Shown piece by piece: positions 10,201 to 19,612 of a stretch of DNA of 64,000 nt (its first letter is position 1; every line of letters starts with the position of its first letter). The position numbers and the translations under genes are program-made. The notes beneath the pieces are model-generated. The model was not told where the DNA came from. It saw only the letters and a program-made list of their open reading frames with translations, and ran no database searches. Source of the stretch: Limnohabitans planktonicus II-D5 (GTDB lineage: Bacteria; Pseudomonadota; Gammaproteobacteria; Burkholderiales; Burkholderiaceae_C); assembly GCF_001270065.2 (NCBI RefSeq), contig NZ_LFYT02000003.1:240861-304860 (forward strand), written 5' to 3'.

Positions 10201-10806
10201 TCAAGACTGTGGCTCAAGCCCCAGCGCCTGCCAGACCCTGAACGCCGCATAGGCGTCATTGGCGGCGTAGACCAGTTGCGCTTCACTCAGCCTGGCATTG
10301 GCCCAGTTGCTGGTGGCGGCTTTTTTGGACTTGATGAAGCGCTGGTTGAACAACACGGCCACAGCGCCTTTGACGCCCATGTCTTTGCGGTAGCCGCGTT
10401 GATGGAACACGGTGTTGAGTTCCAAAATGCCTTGGGGCTCGATTCCCAGTTTGTGGATGATGCGTTTGCGGTCATCACCCAGACCAAAACCGGCTTTAGC
10501 AGTGCCGCCCAGCGCCAGCAAGTCGGCTGCCACGGCGCGGCATTCGGGCTCGTGCAGCTGAAAGACCCACGCTCGCTCAGCGGTGGACAGTTGAAGAATG
10601 TGCGGGCCGTCAGAGGCCTCGCCCACCCGAAACGTGGGTTTGGATTCGGTGTCAAAACCCCAGGCACTCGCTTGCGTCAGATGGCTGTGAGCTTGGCGAG
10701 CTTGCGTGGCGTTGCTGACCAGCGTGATGCGGTCAAGCCCCAGCCGTTCAAACGGCGGGAGCAGGGCGATGGCGTCTTTGTCGGGCGTGGCGAGTCGGGT
10801 GTTCAT
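10201..10806 (-). CDS. 3'-5' exonuclease domain protein (DEDDy, RNase D-like)
   Basis: 201 residues. The exonuclease motifs of the DEDD superfamily are visible: Exo I GFDTESKPTF (Asp and Glu), Exo II in the segment AGFGLGDDRKRI (Asp) and Exo III in LVYAANDAYAAFRVWQAL (Tyr and Asp, the DEDDy type). The lack of an HRDC domain and the short length distinguish it from full RNase D; it resembles stand-alone 35EXOc proteins that act on RNA or DNA 3' ends. Specific substrate unknown. It sits alone between two repeat elements. Confidence 0.85.
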   Translation of the reverse strand: MNTRLATPDKDAIALLPPFERLGLDRITLVSNATQARQAHSHLTQASAWGFDTESKPTFRVGEASDGPHILQLSTAERAWVFQLHEPECRAVAADLLALGGTAKAGFGLGDDRKRIIHKLGIEPQGILELNTVFHQRGYRKDMGVKGAVAVLFNQRFIKSKKAATSNWANARLSEAQLVYAANDAYAAFRVWQALGLEPQS

Positions 10807-10893
10807 GCAGGCGTTTCAAAATCCCAAAGGTGGGACTCTATCGCCTTGGGCAAGCACTTGCGCCAGCATGGTTTGAACCCTGACGGTTTTTTG

Positions 10894-10992
10894 CCTATTG
10901 ATCCGGCTCGTTGAGGTGTGAAGTTTTGCCACCGCGACCCCCAGTGCTGTGGCAACATCCTTGACCATTGAACTCAGGGCCGGATCAATAGG
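10894..10992 (+). repeat. short TIR element, about 97-99 bp
   Basis: Perfect 14-bp terminal inverted repeats, CCTATTGATCCGGC at the left and GCCGGATCAATAGG at the right, enclose about 71 bp with no REP hairpin. The left side continues with a weak match to the TGAAGTTT block of the longer elements. This is the smallest member of the family in the window and the clearest view of its termini. The 10807-11032 gap otherwise shows no gene. Confidence 0.75.
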
Positions 10993-11032
10993 GCGCAAAC
11001 GACACTGGCGGGGAATCAAGGCAAGCGGCCTT

Positions 11033-11959
11033 TCATTTGCGGGGAGACTTCTTGGTCTTGTCGATGGCTTCCTTGCGCAAGGCGCGCTCGGCATCGGCCT
11101 TTTTGCCTTCGGCCAGCCACTGGGCAAATTGGGCGGGGGTTTCAAGCGTGATGCGTCCCAGCGCCGCTGAGCGGAAGTCGTGGATCACGATGTGTGCGGC
11201 CTTGGTGGTGTTGATGCGCCCGCCGCTTTGCATGGCACCGCGCACACGGCCAATGGCTTCGAGCAGGGTTTCGTCGGTGTGGCTGGCCACGTTGACGATT
11301 TTGTAGCGTTCGGCCAGCGCCTCGGGGTAATGCGGGATCAGGTAGTTCAGCAGTTCCAGCGCCACGACTTCTTCGTCAAACGCATTCACGCCAATCGCAC
11401 CACTGGCAGCCAGGTTGTAGCCGCTTTGCTCGACGATGATGCGCGGCCACAGCACGCCGGGGGTGTCGTAGAGGTAAAAATCGTCGGCCAGCGCGATGCG
11501 CAGCTCTTGTTTGGTCACACCGGCTTCGTCACCGGTTTTGGCGGCGCGTTTGCCTTTGAGGGTGTTGATCAGTGTCGATTTGCCCACGTTGGGGATGCCG
11601 CAGATGAGCACGCGCATGGGCTTGACCATGCCGCCCCGGTTGGGCGCAAGTTGACGGCAAGCGTCGATCAAGGCCTTGGAGGGTGAGACCATGCTGGTGT
11701 CCAGACCCAGCGCGCTCACGCCAGGCAGGGCGTTGTAGTGGGCCAGCCAGAGGGCTGTGCGGGTCGGATCGGCCAAGTCTTGTTTGCTCAGGATTTTGAG
11801 CGCGGGCTTGCCCTTGATCAGCTCGGCCAGCATGGGGTTGGCGCTCGAGCCGGGAAGGCGGGCGTCGAGCATCTCAATGACGACGTCGATGTCTTTGATG
11901 CGCTCCCCGATCGCCTTGCGCGTGAGGTGCATGTGTCCGGGGAACCATTGAATCGCCAT
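11033..11959 (-). CDS. rbgA: circularly permuted ribosome biogenesis GTPase, RbgA/YlqF-like
   Basis: 308 residues starting MAIQWFPGHMHLTRK, the typical YlqF opening. The G motifs are circularly permuted: G4 (LSKQDLAD) comes before G1 (GIPNVGKSTLIN), followed by G3 (DTPGVLWP). The C-terminal helical domain ends in a lysine-rich tail. RbgA acts in late 50S assembly in Bacillus; in betaproteobacteria the homologue is annotated likewise but less studied. The start is preceded by no obvious neighbour in the same direction, so it is probably monocistronic. Confidence 0.92.
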   Translation of the reverse strand: MAIQWFPGHMHLTRKAIGERIKDIDVVIEMLDARLPGSSANPMLAELIKGKPALKILSKQDLADPTRTALWLAHYNALPGVSALGLDTSMVSPSKALIDACRQLAPNRGGMVKPMRVLICGIPNVGKSTLINTLKGKRAAKTGDEAGVTKQELRIALADDFYLYDTPGVLWPRIIVEQSGYNLAASGAIGVNAFDEEVVALELLNYLIPHYPEALAERYKIVNVASHTDETLLEAIGRVRGAMQSGGRINTTKAAHIVIHDFRSAALGRITLETPAQFAQWLAEGKKADAERALRKEAIDKTKKSPRK

Positions 11960-12083
11960 AGAAAACCGCTGTTGACTGAAAGTGCCAAAGGGGTGATTGT
12001 CGGGCAGTTCGGTGCCAGGGTGGCTGTATTTCCAGGTGTGGCCACATCACTGCGCCCTGTTTGCGTCAGCCGTGCAGCTGTGT

Positions 12084-12413
12084 TTACTTGCGCCCGTAAG
12101 TGCTGTCGTGGTCTGGAGACACCGTCAACAATCGCATGAAATCCCCGTCGCGGTGTGCTGTGCAGCGACGGCTCTGGGTGATTCGCAATGAATAGATGGC
12201 GTCAATGCCTGGCGGTGGTTTGACGCTGGCGATCTTTTCCCATTTCAGCCCGTTGTCGCGGTAGAGCTGGTTCCAGCTCATTTGCCGGATTTTTCTCAAA
12301 GTATCTATGGCTGCGTTGCGTTCCGGTTTTTGTAAACCGAACAGGTTTTCTTGAAACACCGGGTTGTTCAAATCCAGGCGAATGGGGTTGTCGTTTGCGC
12401 CCATCGCCATCAC
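12084..12413 (-). CDS. putative toxin of a type II TA-like pair
   Basis: 109 residues. The C-terminal half (IDAIYSLRITQSRRCTAHRD then FMRLLTVSPDHDSTY) has the pattern of RelE/HigB-fold proteins: a central beta strand with paired arginines followed by a short beta hairpin. Its start overlaps the stop of the upstream 96-residue gene by four bases, and that gene resembles an AbrB-type antitoxin. The pair is therefore called a toxin-antitoxin candidate. Function is inferred from arrangement and weak motif resemblance only. Confidence 0.6.
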   Translation of the reverse strand: MMAMGANDNPIRLDLNNPVFQENLFGLQKPERNAAIDTLRKIRQMSWNQLYRDNGLKWEKIASVKPPPGIDAIYSLRITQSRRCTAHRDGDFMRLLTVSPDHDSTYGRK

Positions 12414-12700
12414 TCGCTGGGGGATGCGGACGACAAAACAGAGGAAAACAGGGCGTCGGTTTGTGCGTCCGAGGCCGGGTTATTTGCAGACCAAGCCAAA
12501 GCATTTGAAAGGTCGGCTGCGGCTTGCGGTTCATGCAGCCACCGTTCGTTGTCCGGAATGACGGTGGCCGTGCGAATCAGCCAAACGCCGGCCTCTTTTT
12601 CTTCGACCAAAACCTGACGGCCCGCAAACTGCTTGCCCAAGGAAATTTGGCCGTTGGCACCGATGATTTTGACGCTGGGGGATGAAGTGAGGGCGGGCAT
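12410..12700 (-). CDS. putative antitoxin, SpoVT/AbrB-like N terminus
   Basis: 96 residues. The N-terminal half (VKIIGANGQISLGKQFAGRQVLVEE then GVWLIRTATVIPDNERWL) has the strand pattern of a swapped-hairpin AbrB DNA-binding domain; the C-terminal half is Ala/Ser-rich and probably forms the toxin-binding tail. It overlaps the downstream candidate toxin gene by four bases. A ribosome-binding site-like AGGAGT lies just upstream of the ATG on the minus strand. No known family name can be assigned with confidence. Confidence 0.55.
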   Translation of the reverse strand: MPALTSSPSVKIIGANGQISLGKQFAGRQVLVEEKEAGVWLIRTATVIPDNERWLHEPQAAADLSNALAWSANNPASDAQTDALFSSVLSSASPSE

Positions 12701-12756
12701 GGCAACTCCTGATTAAATTTCTAAATTCGTGCGGCACGAAAATAGTGTACGTCAAG

Positions 12757-13206
12757 GGTTGGGACTGTCAAGTTGTTGTGTGGGCCAAGGCTGGCGGCTT
12801 TGAGGGGAAGGCCATGGCCCGCCAACCGCAGATTGCCAAGGACGCTTGGCGCACCGAGCCCAACGACCGCATCACTCAGCTGCAAACCGGGCGGGCTTAA
12901 GTGCGGGCCCAACTGGCCGCCACGGCGCAGGGCTTGTCGATGCACCCCTTGTTGCAGTCCTTGCAGGAATACCCCGAGCAAAAACCGCATTACCATGCCG
13001 TGCACCAGTTGCTGGGCCCTTCTGAGCGCTGGCATACGATGCAGATGTGGACGCGGCTGAGTGACGGCCCCGCGATTGGCCCGTCACCGCGCCGTGGTCT
13101 GAAATCGCATGTGCGCAGGGCGTCATGGGCTGGCGGTGGTGGGGGTTTTGGCCCCAAAATAGCCCTCCAATACAAACGCCGCAAAAGGCGACAGGGGAGC
13201 TTTTAA
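12757..13206 (+). pseudogene. nitroreductase-family remnant (C-terminal part, in-frame stop)
   Basis: One frame reads ...ITQLQTGRA, a TAA stop at 12898-12900, then VRAQLAATAQGLSMHPLLQS and a HYHAVHQLLG-type segment. This matches the C-terminal part of FMN-dependent Acg-like nitroreductases, where GRAYVR is the usual context, so the stop probably replaced a Tyr codon. No complete N-terminal FMN-binding part precedes it, as the antitoxin promoter region lies there. The frame after about 13126 reads into non-homologous, low-complexity sequence. I regard it as a decaying fragment. Confidence 0.5.
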
Positions 13207-15294
13207 ATGACCACCACCGACAGGGTTGAGCGCGAATTTGCAGAGCAGCACATGCACACCATCTTGGCCCGCTTGGCCGGGCCGGGCGCGGTGCCTCGCG
13301 CAGATCAGGTGGACGCGGTACACGCCGTGCTGCAGCCCGCCTCGCGGGTGCTGGTGGTGCAGGCCACGGGCTGGGGCAAGTCGGCGGTGTACTGGGCAGC
13401 CACGCACGCCATCCGCAGCACAGGCGCAGGGCCCACGCTGGTGGTGTCGCCGCTCTTGGCGCTGATGCGCGACCAGGTCAGTGCGGCCGAACGGGCGGGC
13501 CTGAAGGCGGCCACCGTGAATTCCACCAACATCGACGACTGGGACGATGTGTTCCAGCGGCTGGACGATGACGTCATTGACGTTCTGCTGGTCTCGCCCG
13601 AGCGCTTGGGCAACCCGCGCTTTGCGGCGCGGCTGGGCGCTTTGCTGGCCCGGGTGGGCCTGATCGTGATCGATGAGGCGCATTGCATCAGCGACTGGGG
13701 TTTTGACTTTCGGCCCGACTACCAGCGGCTAGCGCGGGCGCTTTTGTCCACGCCCACGGCCAGCGTGTTGGCCACCACGGCCACGGCCAACGAGCGGGTG
13801 ACGCTAGACATTGGCAAGCAGTTGGGCGAGTCCACGGTGACTTTTCGCGGCACGCTGGCCCGCACCTCGCTCACCCTGTCGGTGGTGCCGGGTTTGTCGC
13901 CCTTGCAGCGCTACGCCTGGATCGCCGATGCCCTGGAGCAGCTGCCCGGCTCGGGCATTGTGTATGTGCTGACGGTGGCCGAGGCCGAGCGACTCACAGC
14001 GTTTTTGCGCAGCTGTGGCCATGCGGTCGACGCCTATACCGGGCAGATCGACGCCGACACGCGGCTGAAAGTGGAAGACCGTTTGCGCCACAACCAGGTC
14101 AAGGCGGTGGTGGCCACCTCGGCGCTGGGCATGGGTTACGACAAGCCCGACTTGGGCTTTTGTGTGCATGTGGGCTCACCCTCCACCCCGGTGGCCTATT
14201 ACCAGCAGGTGGGCCGGGCGGGCAGGGCGGTGGCGCATGCCGAAGGGGTGTTGCTGCCGTCTGATGCCGATGAGCGCATTTGGGATTACTTCGCCACCGC
14301 CTCGATTCCCGATCCGACGACGGCAGCCAAGGTTTTGCAAAGCCTGGGCGGTGACGAACGCAGCCTGATCGAGATCGAAGCCGACACCGGCGTGCGGCGG
14401 GGGCGACTGGAAGCCTTGCTCAAAATTTTGGCGGTCGAAGGTGTGGTGGCCAAAGACGGCTCGGCCTGGCAAGCCACCGGCGTGCCCTATGTGCACGACA
14501 CGGCCAAATGGACGGCGCTGGCCCTGGTGCGCCAGCAAGAGGCGGGCATCATGCGCCAGTACGCGCACGGTGCGGGTTGCCTGATGGCGTATTTGCAAAC
14601 CGCGCTGGACGACCCGTCGCCTGCGCCTTGTGGGCGTTGCTCAGTGTGCACCGGGCATGTGCCGTTTCCGGGCTTAACGCCTTCGCAAGAGAAGCTGATT
14701 GCAGCCCGCAACTTCTTGCGCGGCATGGACGTGGACATCGAGCCGCGCAAACGCTGGCCCGCCGGGGTGGGGCGTAAAGGTGCGATTCGCGGGTTTGATG
14801 CGGGCCGTGCCGTGGCCTTTGCCGACGATCCGGGTTGGGTGGTCGAGCTGCAGGCCTTGCGAGGGTCTACACACGGGGAGGGCGCTATATCTGGGGATGT
14901 GCCGCCCGAGCTGCTGGCCGGGGCCTTGTCCACCCTGGGCCGTTGGGCGAAAACCTGGCCCGCTCGGCCAGTGTGCGTGGTACCGCTGCCTGCACCGAGC
15001 ATGGCCGCCAACCAGCAATTGGCAGCGCACATCGCCCAAAAAGGCCGCTTGCCCCTGCACGACGTGTTCAGCTGGCGCGGCGGTCCCGCGCCCGACGACA
15101 CCGCCTCCACCCCCGTGGTGGCCCACCTGGAGGCAGCCATCCGTCTGTCACCCGATGCCGCATTGCCCGAAGGGCCGGTTCTGCTGGTAGCCACCCACGT
15201 TCGTACCCGCTGGGCCGCCACGGTGGCGGCAGCGCTTTTGCGCGAACACGGCGTCACGCAGGTCATCTTGCTTGCTTTGCATTTGCAGCCCTGA
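13207..15294 (+). CDS. RecQ-family ATP-dependent DNA helicase with C-terminal PRTase-like extension
   Basis: 695 residues. Helicase motifs: Walker A ATGWGKS (53-59), DEAH (156-159) within VIDEAHCISDWGFDFRPDYQ, TTATAN, GMGYDKPDLGF and QVGRAGR (334-340). A RecQ-type zinc cluster is formed by Cys458 and the CGRCSVC segment (Cys475, 478, 481). No HRDC domain is visible; instead the last 90 residues (from about PVLLVATHVRTRWAATVAAA) resemble the PRPP-loop strand of type I phosphoribosyltransferases but lack the usual acidic pair. This layout occurs in a non-canonical RecQ subgroup. It may act in repair or in defence; context does not decide. Confidence 0.88.
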   Translation: MTTTDRVEREFAEQHMHTILARLAGPGAVPRADQVDAVHAVLQPASRVLVVQATGWGKSAVYWAATHAIRSTGAGPTLVVSPLLALMRDQVSAAERAGLKAATVNSTNIDDWDDVFQRLDDDVIDVLLVSPERLGNPRFAARLGALLARVGLIVIDEAHCISDWGFDFRPDYQRLARALLSTPTASVLATTATANERVTLDIGKQLGESTVTFRGTLARTSLTLSVVPGLSPLQRYAWIADALEQLPGSGIVYVLTVAEAERLTAFLRSCGHAVDAYTGQIDADTRLKVEDRLRHNQVKAVVATSALGMGYDKPDLGFCVHVGSPSTPVAYYQQVGRAGRAVAHAEGVLLPSDADERIWDYFATASIPDPTTAAKVLQSLGGDERSLIEIEADTGVRRGRLEALLKILAVEGVVAKDGSAWQATGVPYVHDTAKWTALALVRQQEAGIMRQYAHGAGCLMAYLQTALDDPSPAPCGRCSVCTGHVPFPGLTPSQEKLIAARNFLRGMDVDIEPRKRWPAGVGRKGAIRGFDAGRAVAFADDPGWVVELQALRGSTHGEGAISGDVPPELLAGALSTLGRWAKTWPARPVCVVPLPAPSMAANQQLAAHIAQKGRLPLHDVFSWRGGPAPDDTASTPVVAHLEAAIRLSPDAALPEGPVLLVATHVRTRWAATVAAALLREHGVTQVILLALHLQP

Positions 15295-15367
15295 TAGCAA
15301 ACATCGACAGGGCAGGCACGTCATGTCAGTGCTGTCAGCAGCGCTTTTGTCGCGTTTGCCCATGGCA

Positions 15368-15850
15368 ACGTCGGACTCTGCGAGTTCCGACCTACGGGAA
15401 TGCATTGGTAGGTCGGCGGCTTCAGCCCCGACATGGGGCCTGAGCCGAAGCGGACAATCGTCGGACTCTTCGAGTGCCGATCTACAGGTATGCATTCGTA
15501 GGTCGGCGGCTTCAGCCCCGACATGGGGCCTGTGCCGGAGCGGGCAAACGTCGGACTCTTCGAGTGCCGACCTACGGGGATGCATTGGTAGGTCGGTGGC
15601 TTCAGCCCCGACATGGGGCCTGTGCCGAAGCGGGCAAACGTCGGACTCTTCGAGTGCCGACCTACGGGGATGCATTGGTAGGTCGGTGGTCGAAGACCCC
15701 GACAGGGGCCTGTGCCGAAGCGGACAATCGTCGGACTCTTCGAGTGCCGAGCTACGGGGATGCATTGGTAGGTCGGCGGTCGAAGACCCCGACAGGGGCC
15801 GTTGCCGAAGCGGACAAACGTCGGAGCAGTAGCTGCCGACCTGCGGGACG
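15368..15850 (+). repeat. REP/BIME family 1 array D, five 90-bp units
   Basis: Forward REPs start at 15408, 15498, 15588, 15678 and 15768, exactly 90 bp apart. The first three have the GGCT/AGCC inner stem and the last two the GGTC/GACC inner stem, while the inverted partner stays ACTC/GAGT. Thus inner-stem class switched within an otherwise uniform array. A lone inverted REP at 15368-15395 starts the array. It separates the RecQ gene from the convergent YjbH-like gene. Confidence 0.92.
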
Positions 15851-15887
15851 TATGCGTCGGCGGCAACAGAGCCGACTTGCCAATGGT

Positions 15888-18128
15888 TCATTGCGTCGTT
15901 TTCATGACCCAGCGTTGATACGCGTAGCGCAAGCGTTCCAGCTTGCCCGAAAAATAGCTCGCGTTGGCGCGGTCTGAATCGAGCAGTACATGGCTCACAT
16001 AGTTGGGAATGGCGGGCTCTACCCAGGCTTTTTGGTAAATCGGTGCGCCGTTTGAATAGGCCAGCCAGTTTTCCGTTTCCCGGTTGATCGGGCTGAGCAA
16101 ACTCAGGCCCAAGCGCGGCGTTCCCTTGATCTGCCAGCCCGAATCTGCGTTCATGGCCTTGCGGGGTGTCAACGGCAAGGTCAGCTCCACCCCTGCCACG
16201 GTGATGGACTGTTTGCCCGGCCAAAAGCGCTCAGGTGGGACCGAGTGGCGCACAAAATAGCTGAACTTGGTATCCCCGAACCAATGGCTTGAGCTTGCTG
16301 TCATCCCTTTGTCCTTGAACCAATACTCGCCCCCGGACACCTCCAAACTCCAGTCGCTGCCTGTGGGCGCATAGCGAACAAACCCCAGCTTGGTGCCGCC
16401 GGTCGGCATGCTGGTGGTGTTTTTGGGGGCTTGCCAATGCGACACATTCACACCCATGGCCCACTCACCGCTCTTGGCATCCCAGCGGGTTTCAGTTTGG
16501 CCGCCGCGCAAATTGCCCTGCATCAACTCACCCGCGCTCAGGCGAACCGACACGCCATGTTTGAGCTTTTGCATGTGGTGCAGCAACACCCGGCGATTGG
16601 CGTCAGGAATGCGGCTGTAATGCAAATTGCCGCCGGGCTGAAACTCTTTGCTGCTGGTCATGTGCGCCGAGCGCGAAAACTCCAGCGCCCCCCCATCCCA
16701 CAAGTGAATGAAGGGGTTGATGTTCAAGCCCATCGAATAGTCCAGCAATGAATACTCAATCGCCCAGTAATAGTTGTAAATCGGGTTCACCTTCACCCGC
16801 AGCTTGTAGCGGTAGGGCGCATGGTCGCGCACCCGCCAGTCCACACCCGCCAAAGCCGCATCCAGATCTCTGAAGACCGGTTGCACCGCCTCATGGGCAG
16901 AGCAGGGCAGCACCAAGAGCCACTGCGCCAGGCAAGCCAGTTGCCCATTGAAGCCCACACTGGGCGTGCCCCAGCGAGCTTGCACCAAACGGTAATTGTC
17001 AAATTCACCGGCCAACTGGCTCAGCAGGCCCAGGGCCACACCGGCGCCATCGAGCAGGCTGTGCTCGTACACAAAGTCGGACACCTTGACAACCAAAGTG
17101 TTGCCCGACTGCCCCACATCAATGCCTTCAAACCCATGCTCTGCCAAAGCCTGGGCCAGGCGTTCCATGGCTGCGAGTCGGCTGCCCGGTGCGGGTGCAG
17201 GAGAAGACGCTGCCTCACTCAAGGGCAGCGCAACTGTGGCGACAGGCGCTTGCGCCAGCACTTTTTCAGCCGGACTGGTTTCGGCTGAGGCCACAGCCAA
17301 ATCCACAGCCGGGGCCGTCGACAAGGCTTGAATGGTTGGCGGGGACACCGCTTGCGCCTGACGGCTGGGTGCACTTTGCCGCCCCAGGCTCCAGTCCAGC
17401 GGCAGGCTCACACCCACACCCAGCCAGGGCTTGCGACCTTCGGCCGTGGCCACACCGCGCACCTGCTGATCCACATTCAAATACACAGAGGCACCCACCG
17501 GCGCATTGATTTTGGCCAGCCAACTTTCGTTGGACAGCGTCAACCCCGCCCAAGACCGTTCCTCGTTCGATTCGGCCCGCACCCGCAACCAGGGCGTGGC
17601 CTGAAGCGCTGCACTGCCAAACACCCCATGAATCGGGTTGTTCGGGTTTTTTTCGGCACTGGCATAGCCCAGCGATGCCGCCCACTTCGGCTGGTCATGC
17701 GTGATCACCGCATAGTTGGACCGAAAATTCGTGGCCGCACCCCCGTGGTCAGTCGCCCCGACCGCCAGCTTCCATGGCGAATCTTTCAACCCCAGAAAAG
17801 GGTTGAACTGCAGCTTTCCCGACGCCGACAAGTCCCTGATGCCACCGCCGCCGTCATACATGCTCCGCTTGGTCGTGGTGTCGGCCGTTCGTATGCCCAG
17901 TTCTGCAAAACTGTTCAAGCCCACCGCCAAAGAGTGGTTTAAACCCTGTCTCCCGTCCGAATCCATCACCCGGTTTTGGTATTGGTACACCAACGACCCC
18001 GTCGGTATGGTTGCCATCGGAAACACCGTCAAGCCCGCCACGCCGTTAGAGCCCACCCCCAAATCGAGTGCCGCAGCAGGGGAGGCCATGACCACATAAA
18101 GCGTGGCTTGTAAATAACTGGATCGCAT
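15888..18128 (-). CDS. YjbH/GfcD-like outer-membrane exopolysaccharide protein
   Basis: 746 residues with a short N-terminal hydrophobic segment ending near ASPAAALD, compatible with a signal peptide. The N-terminal part (LTVFPMATIPTGSLVYQYQN, GLNSFAELGIRT, AVGATDHGG) and the C-terminal barrel-like part (GNLRGGQTETRWDAKSGEW, LGFVRYAPTGSDWSLEVSGG) are typical of YjbH-domain proteins, which form outer-membrane barrels in polysaccharide export systems. A Pro/Ala-rich linker (about residues 250-310) joins the halves. It is followed by a lipoprotein gene on the same strand upstream, and is divergent from the Wza-like gene. Confidence 0.85.
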   Translation of the reverse strand: MRSSYLQATLYVVMASPAAALDLGVGSNGVAGLTVFPMATIPTGSLVYQYQNRVMDSDGRQGLNHSLAVGLNSFAELGIRTADTTTKRSMYDGGGGIRDLSASGKLQFNPFLGLKDSPWKLAVGATDHGGAATNFRSNYAVITHDQPKWAASLGYASAEKNPNNPIHGVFGSAALQATPWLRVRAESNEERSWAGLTLSNESWLAKINAPVGASVYLNVDQQVRGVATAEGRKPWLGVGVSLPLDWSLGRQSAPSRQAQAVSPPTIQALSTAPAVDLAVASAETSPAEKVLAQAPVATVALPLSEAASSPAPAPGSRLAAMERLAQALAEHGFEGIDVGQSGNTLVVKVSDFVYEHSLLDGAGVALGLLSQLAGEFDNYRLVQARWGTPSVGFNGQLACLAQWLLVLPCSAHEAVQPVFRDLDAALAGVDWRVRDHAPYRYKLRVKVNPIYNYYWAIEYSLLDYSMGLNINPFIHLWDGGALEFSRSAHMTSSKEFQPGGNLHYSRIPDANRRVLLHHMQKLKHGVSVRLSAGELMQGNLRGGQTETRWDAKSGEWAMGVNVSHWQAPKNTTSMPTGGTKLGFVRYAPTGSDWSLEVSGGEYWFKDKGMTASSSHWFGDTKFSYFVRHSVPPERFWPGKQSITVAGVELTLPLTPRKAMNADSGWQIKGTPRLGLSLLSPINRETENWLAYSNGAPIYQKAWVEPAIPNYVSHVLLDSDRANASYFSGKLERLRYAYQRWVMKTTQ

Positions 18129-18196
18129 CTTGTATCACTGCGCGTTTCACGCAGCCTCCCTGAATATGTGAATGAATCAGAACCTGTGACAGAGGC

Positions 18197-19132
18197 TCAG
18201 TTGAAGGTGCTGGTGCTGCCGCTTGTGAAACTGGCGCTCCCGCCAGCACGGGGCACCACAGGGGCAGTCGGCACCACGGGCGGGGCCAAACTGGCCCGAA
18301 CGGAGGGTCTGATCAAAGCCACTTGCTGCGCCAAGCGTGCGGGGTCATTGATCAAAGCCTGCGCATCTGAAATCTCAATGCCCATGGCCCCAGCCGATGC
18401 CTGCAAAGCCAGGTTCAAGTCCACCAGCGTCTGAGCGCTGGCCACCACCCCTTGGCGGGTGATGGCTTGCGCCAAACTGGCCGCTTGTGTGAAGGCGTTG
18501 TTGCCAGGCCCCGCATTGATGGCCAATTGGGCCAACAACTTGCCATACACCGAAGCCGGATTCTTGTTGTTGGGGCTGGCCGCCACGGGCGCTGCAAACA
18601 AGTCAAAGTCGGCCGGCAAACCCAACACCGCCATCACCGTGGCCACCGCATCAGCCAGCTTGTCCAAAGACAAGGCACCCGCTGCGCTGGTGCCCAGCAT
18701 CTCGGGCTCAATGCCTGCCAGCCGCACCGCCATATTGCTCAGCGCCGTGATGCCCACCTCAGCCGAAGTCGTTGTGGCCACCGACAACATGGTCAAGCTC
18801 TCGTTGGGGGCCACCGTGACCACCGCATCCAGACCCTCGTCGTAATAGCGACTGCCGCCTGACAACACCACCTTGTAAAGAAATGGCCCCAAAGCCGCAG
18901 AAGACACCGACAAGCTTGCCTTGCCCGTGACGGCGTCCGTGGTGCCCGTGCTCAGCAACTGCCCGGCCGTGTTGTAAACATAGACCGAGGCGCCATACAC
19001 CGCCCCCAATGCGGGCACAGAAGTGGTTTGCACATTGCTGGCCACGGGGCTGTCAGGGCTGCCGCCGCCGCATGCCGTCATCACAACACTGACCGCCAAA
19101 CCGCTCAAGAGAGCACTAAATGAGGTTTTCAT
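18197..19132 (-). CDS. predicted lipoprotein of the polysaccharide locus
   Basis: 311 residues. The N terminus MKTSFSALLSGLAVSVVMTAC carries a lipobox (MTAC, followed by GGGSPDSP), so lipidation at Cys21 is expected. The mature part is Ala/Ser/Thr-rich with no recognisable enzyme motif; a beta-sandwich-like segment (VYVYNTAGQLLSTGTTDA, KASLSVSSAALGPFLYKVVL) precedes a helical second half. It lies upstream of and in line with the YjbH-like gene, 68 bp apart, and probably forms an operon with it. Export or assembly role is inferred from context only. Confidence 0.7.
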   Translation of the reverse strand: MKTSFSALLSGLAVSVVMTACGGGSPDSPVASNVQTTSVPALGAVYGASVYVYNTAGQLLSTGTTDAVTGKASLSVSSAALGPFLYKVVLSGGSRYYDEGLDAVVTVAPNESLTMLSVATTTSAEVGITALSNMAVRLAGIEPEMLGTSAAGALSLDKLADAVATVMAVLGLPADFDLFAAPVAASPNNKNPASVYGKLLAQLAINAGPGNNAFTQAASLAQAITRQGVVASAQTLVDLNLALQASAGAMGIEISDAQALINDPARLAQQVALIRPSVRASLAPPVVPTAPVVPRAGGSASFTSGSTSTFN

Positions 19133-19612
19133 GAATTTTTACGCCACCAGATGTTTAAGTTTTGCCAAATCTTAAACGTATGAATTGTAAAAATCAACAA
19201 AAGATCATCTTTAAGGTTTTTTGTGTTCCGTGAGCGTTTGTGTTTTTGAAATTGCAAATTTGTTGAAAAACTTGATTTTTCACAGGATGCAATGAATTGT
19301 GGTTCTTGGTGTTTCGTTTGAAAAGTGAATGTTTTGACAAAATTTATCGATAAAAGACTGTTCGTTTGGTAACAAAAGAATGTGTTTTAGGAGACAGAAA
19401 ATTCCATTTTTTAGTCTTTTGTAATTATTTTTGGAACTCCAAGCCACTAGAATCCAGCTTCCTCTCAAAACCGCGTGTTGACGTCACTTGCGTCAGCCGC
19501 CAGACAGTTTCAGACCCTGCCCAACTGTGAAAACAGCCCCGGGCACTGCGGTAGCCTGCACGCTCCATGTTGGGGCCCAGCGCACCCTCCTCAAATTTTG
19601 TTTCTCGACGCC
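19133..19612. promoter_or_regulatory. divergent AT-rich intergenic region of the polysaccharide locus
   Basis: The 480-bp gap between the divergent lipoprotein and Wza-like genes is clearly more AT-rich than its flanks and holds no credible gene. An inverted repeat GTTTAAG/CTTAAAC (19153-19159 and 19171-19177, 11-bp loop) lies 21-45 bases before the lipoprotein ATG and could be an operator or leader hairpin. Promoters for both directions must lie here, but no convincing sigma-70 pair can be picked by eye. Confidence 0.45.

Noticed and set aside
12901..13206. A separate small gene of 101 codons just before the RecQ gene.
   Set aside because: Its first 75 residues continue a nitroreductase C terminus whose preceding frame is cut by TAA at 12898, so it was treated as part of a pseudogene.
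15272..15977. Long open frames across REP arrays, e.g. frames giving repeated RSVVEDPD, SDSSSADLR or MSGSSTADLQ peptides at 6.1, 8.2, 9.6, 15.3, 29.0 and 52.6 kb.
   Set aside because: They are open only because the repeat lacks stops in several frames and its unit length is near a multiple of three. The peptides mirror the repeat and occur in both strands.
19475..19612. N-terminal extension of the Wza-like protein (start at 19475).
   Set aside because: The 46 extra residues lack any signal or domain character, and ATG 19613 starts a normal signal peptide.
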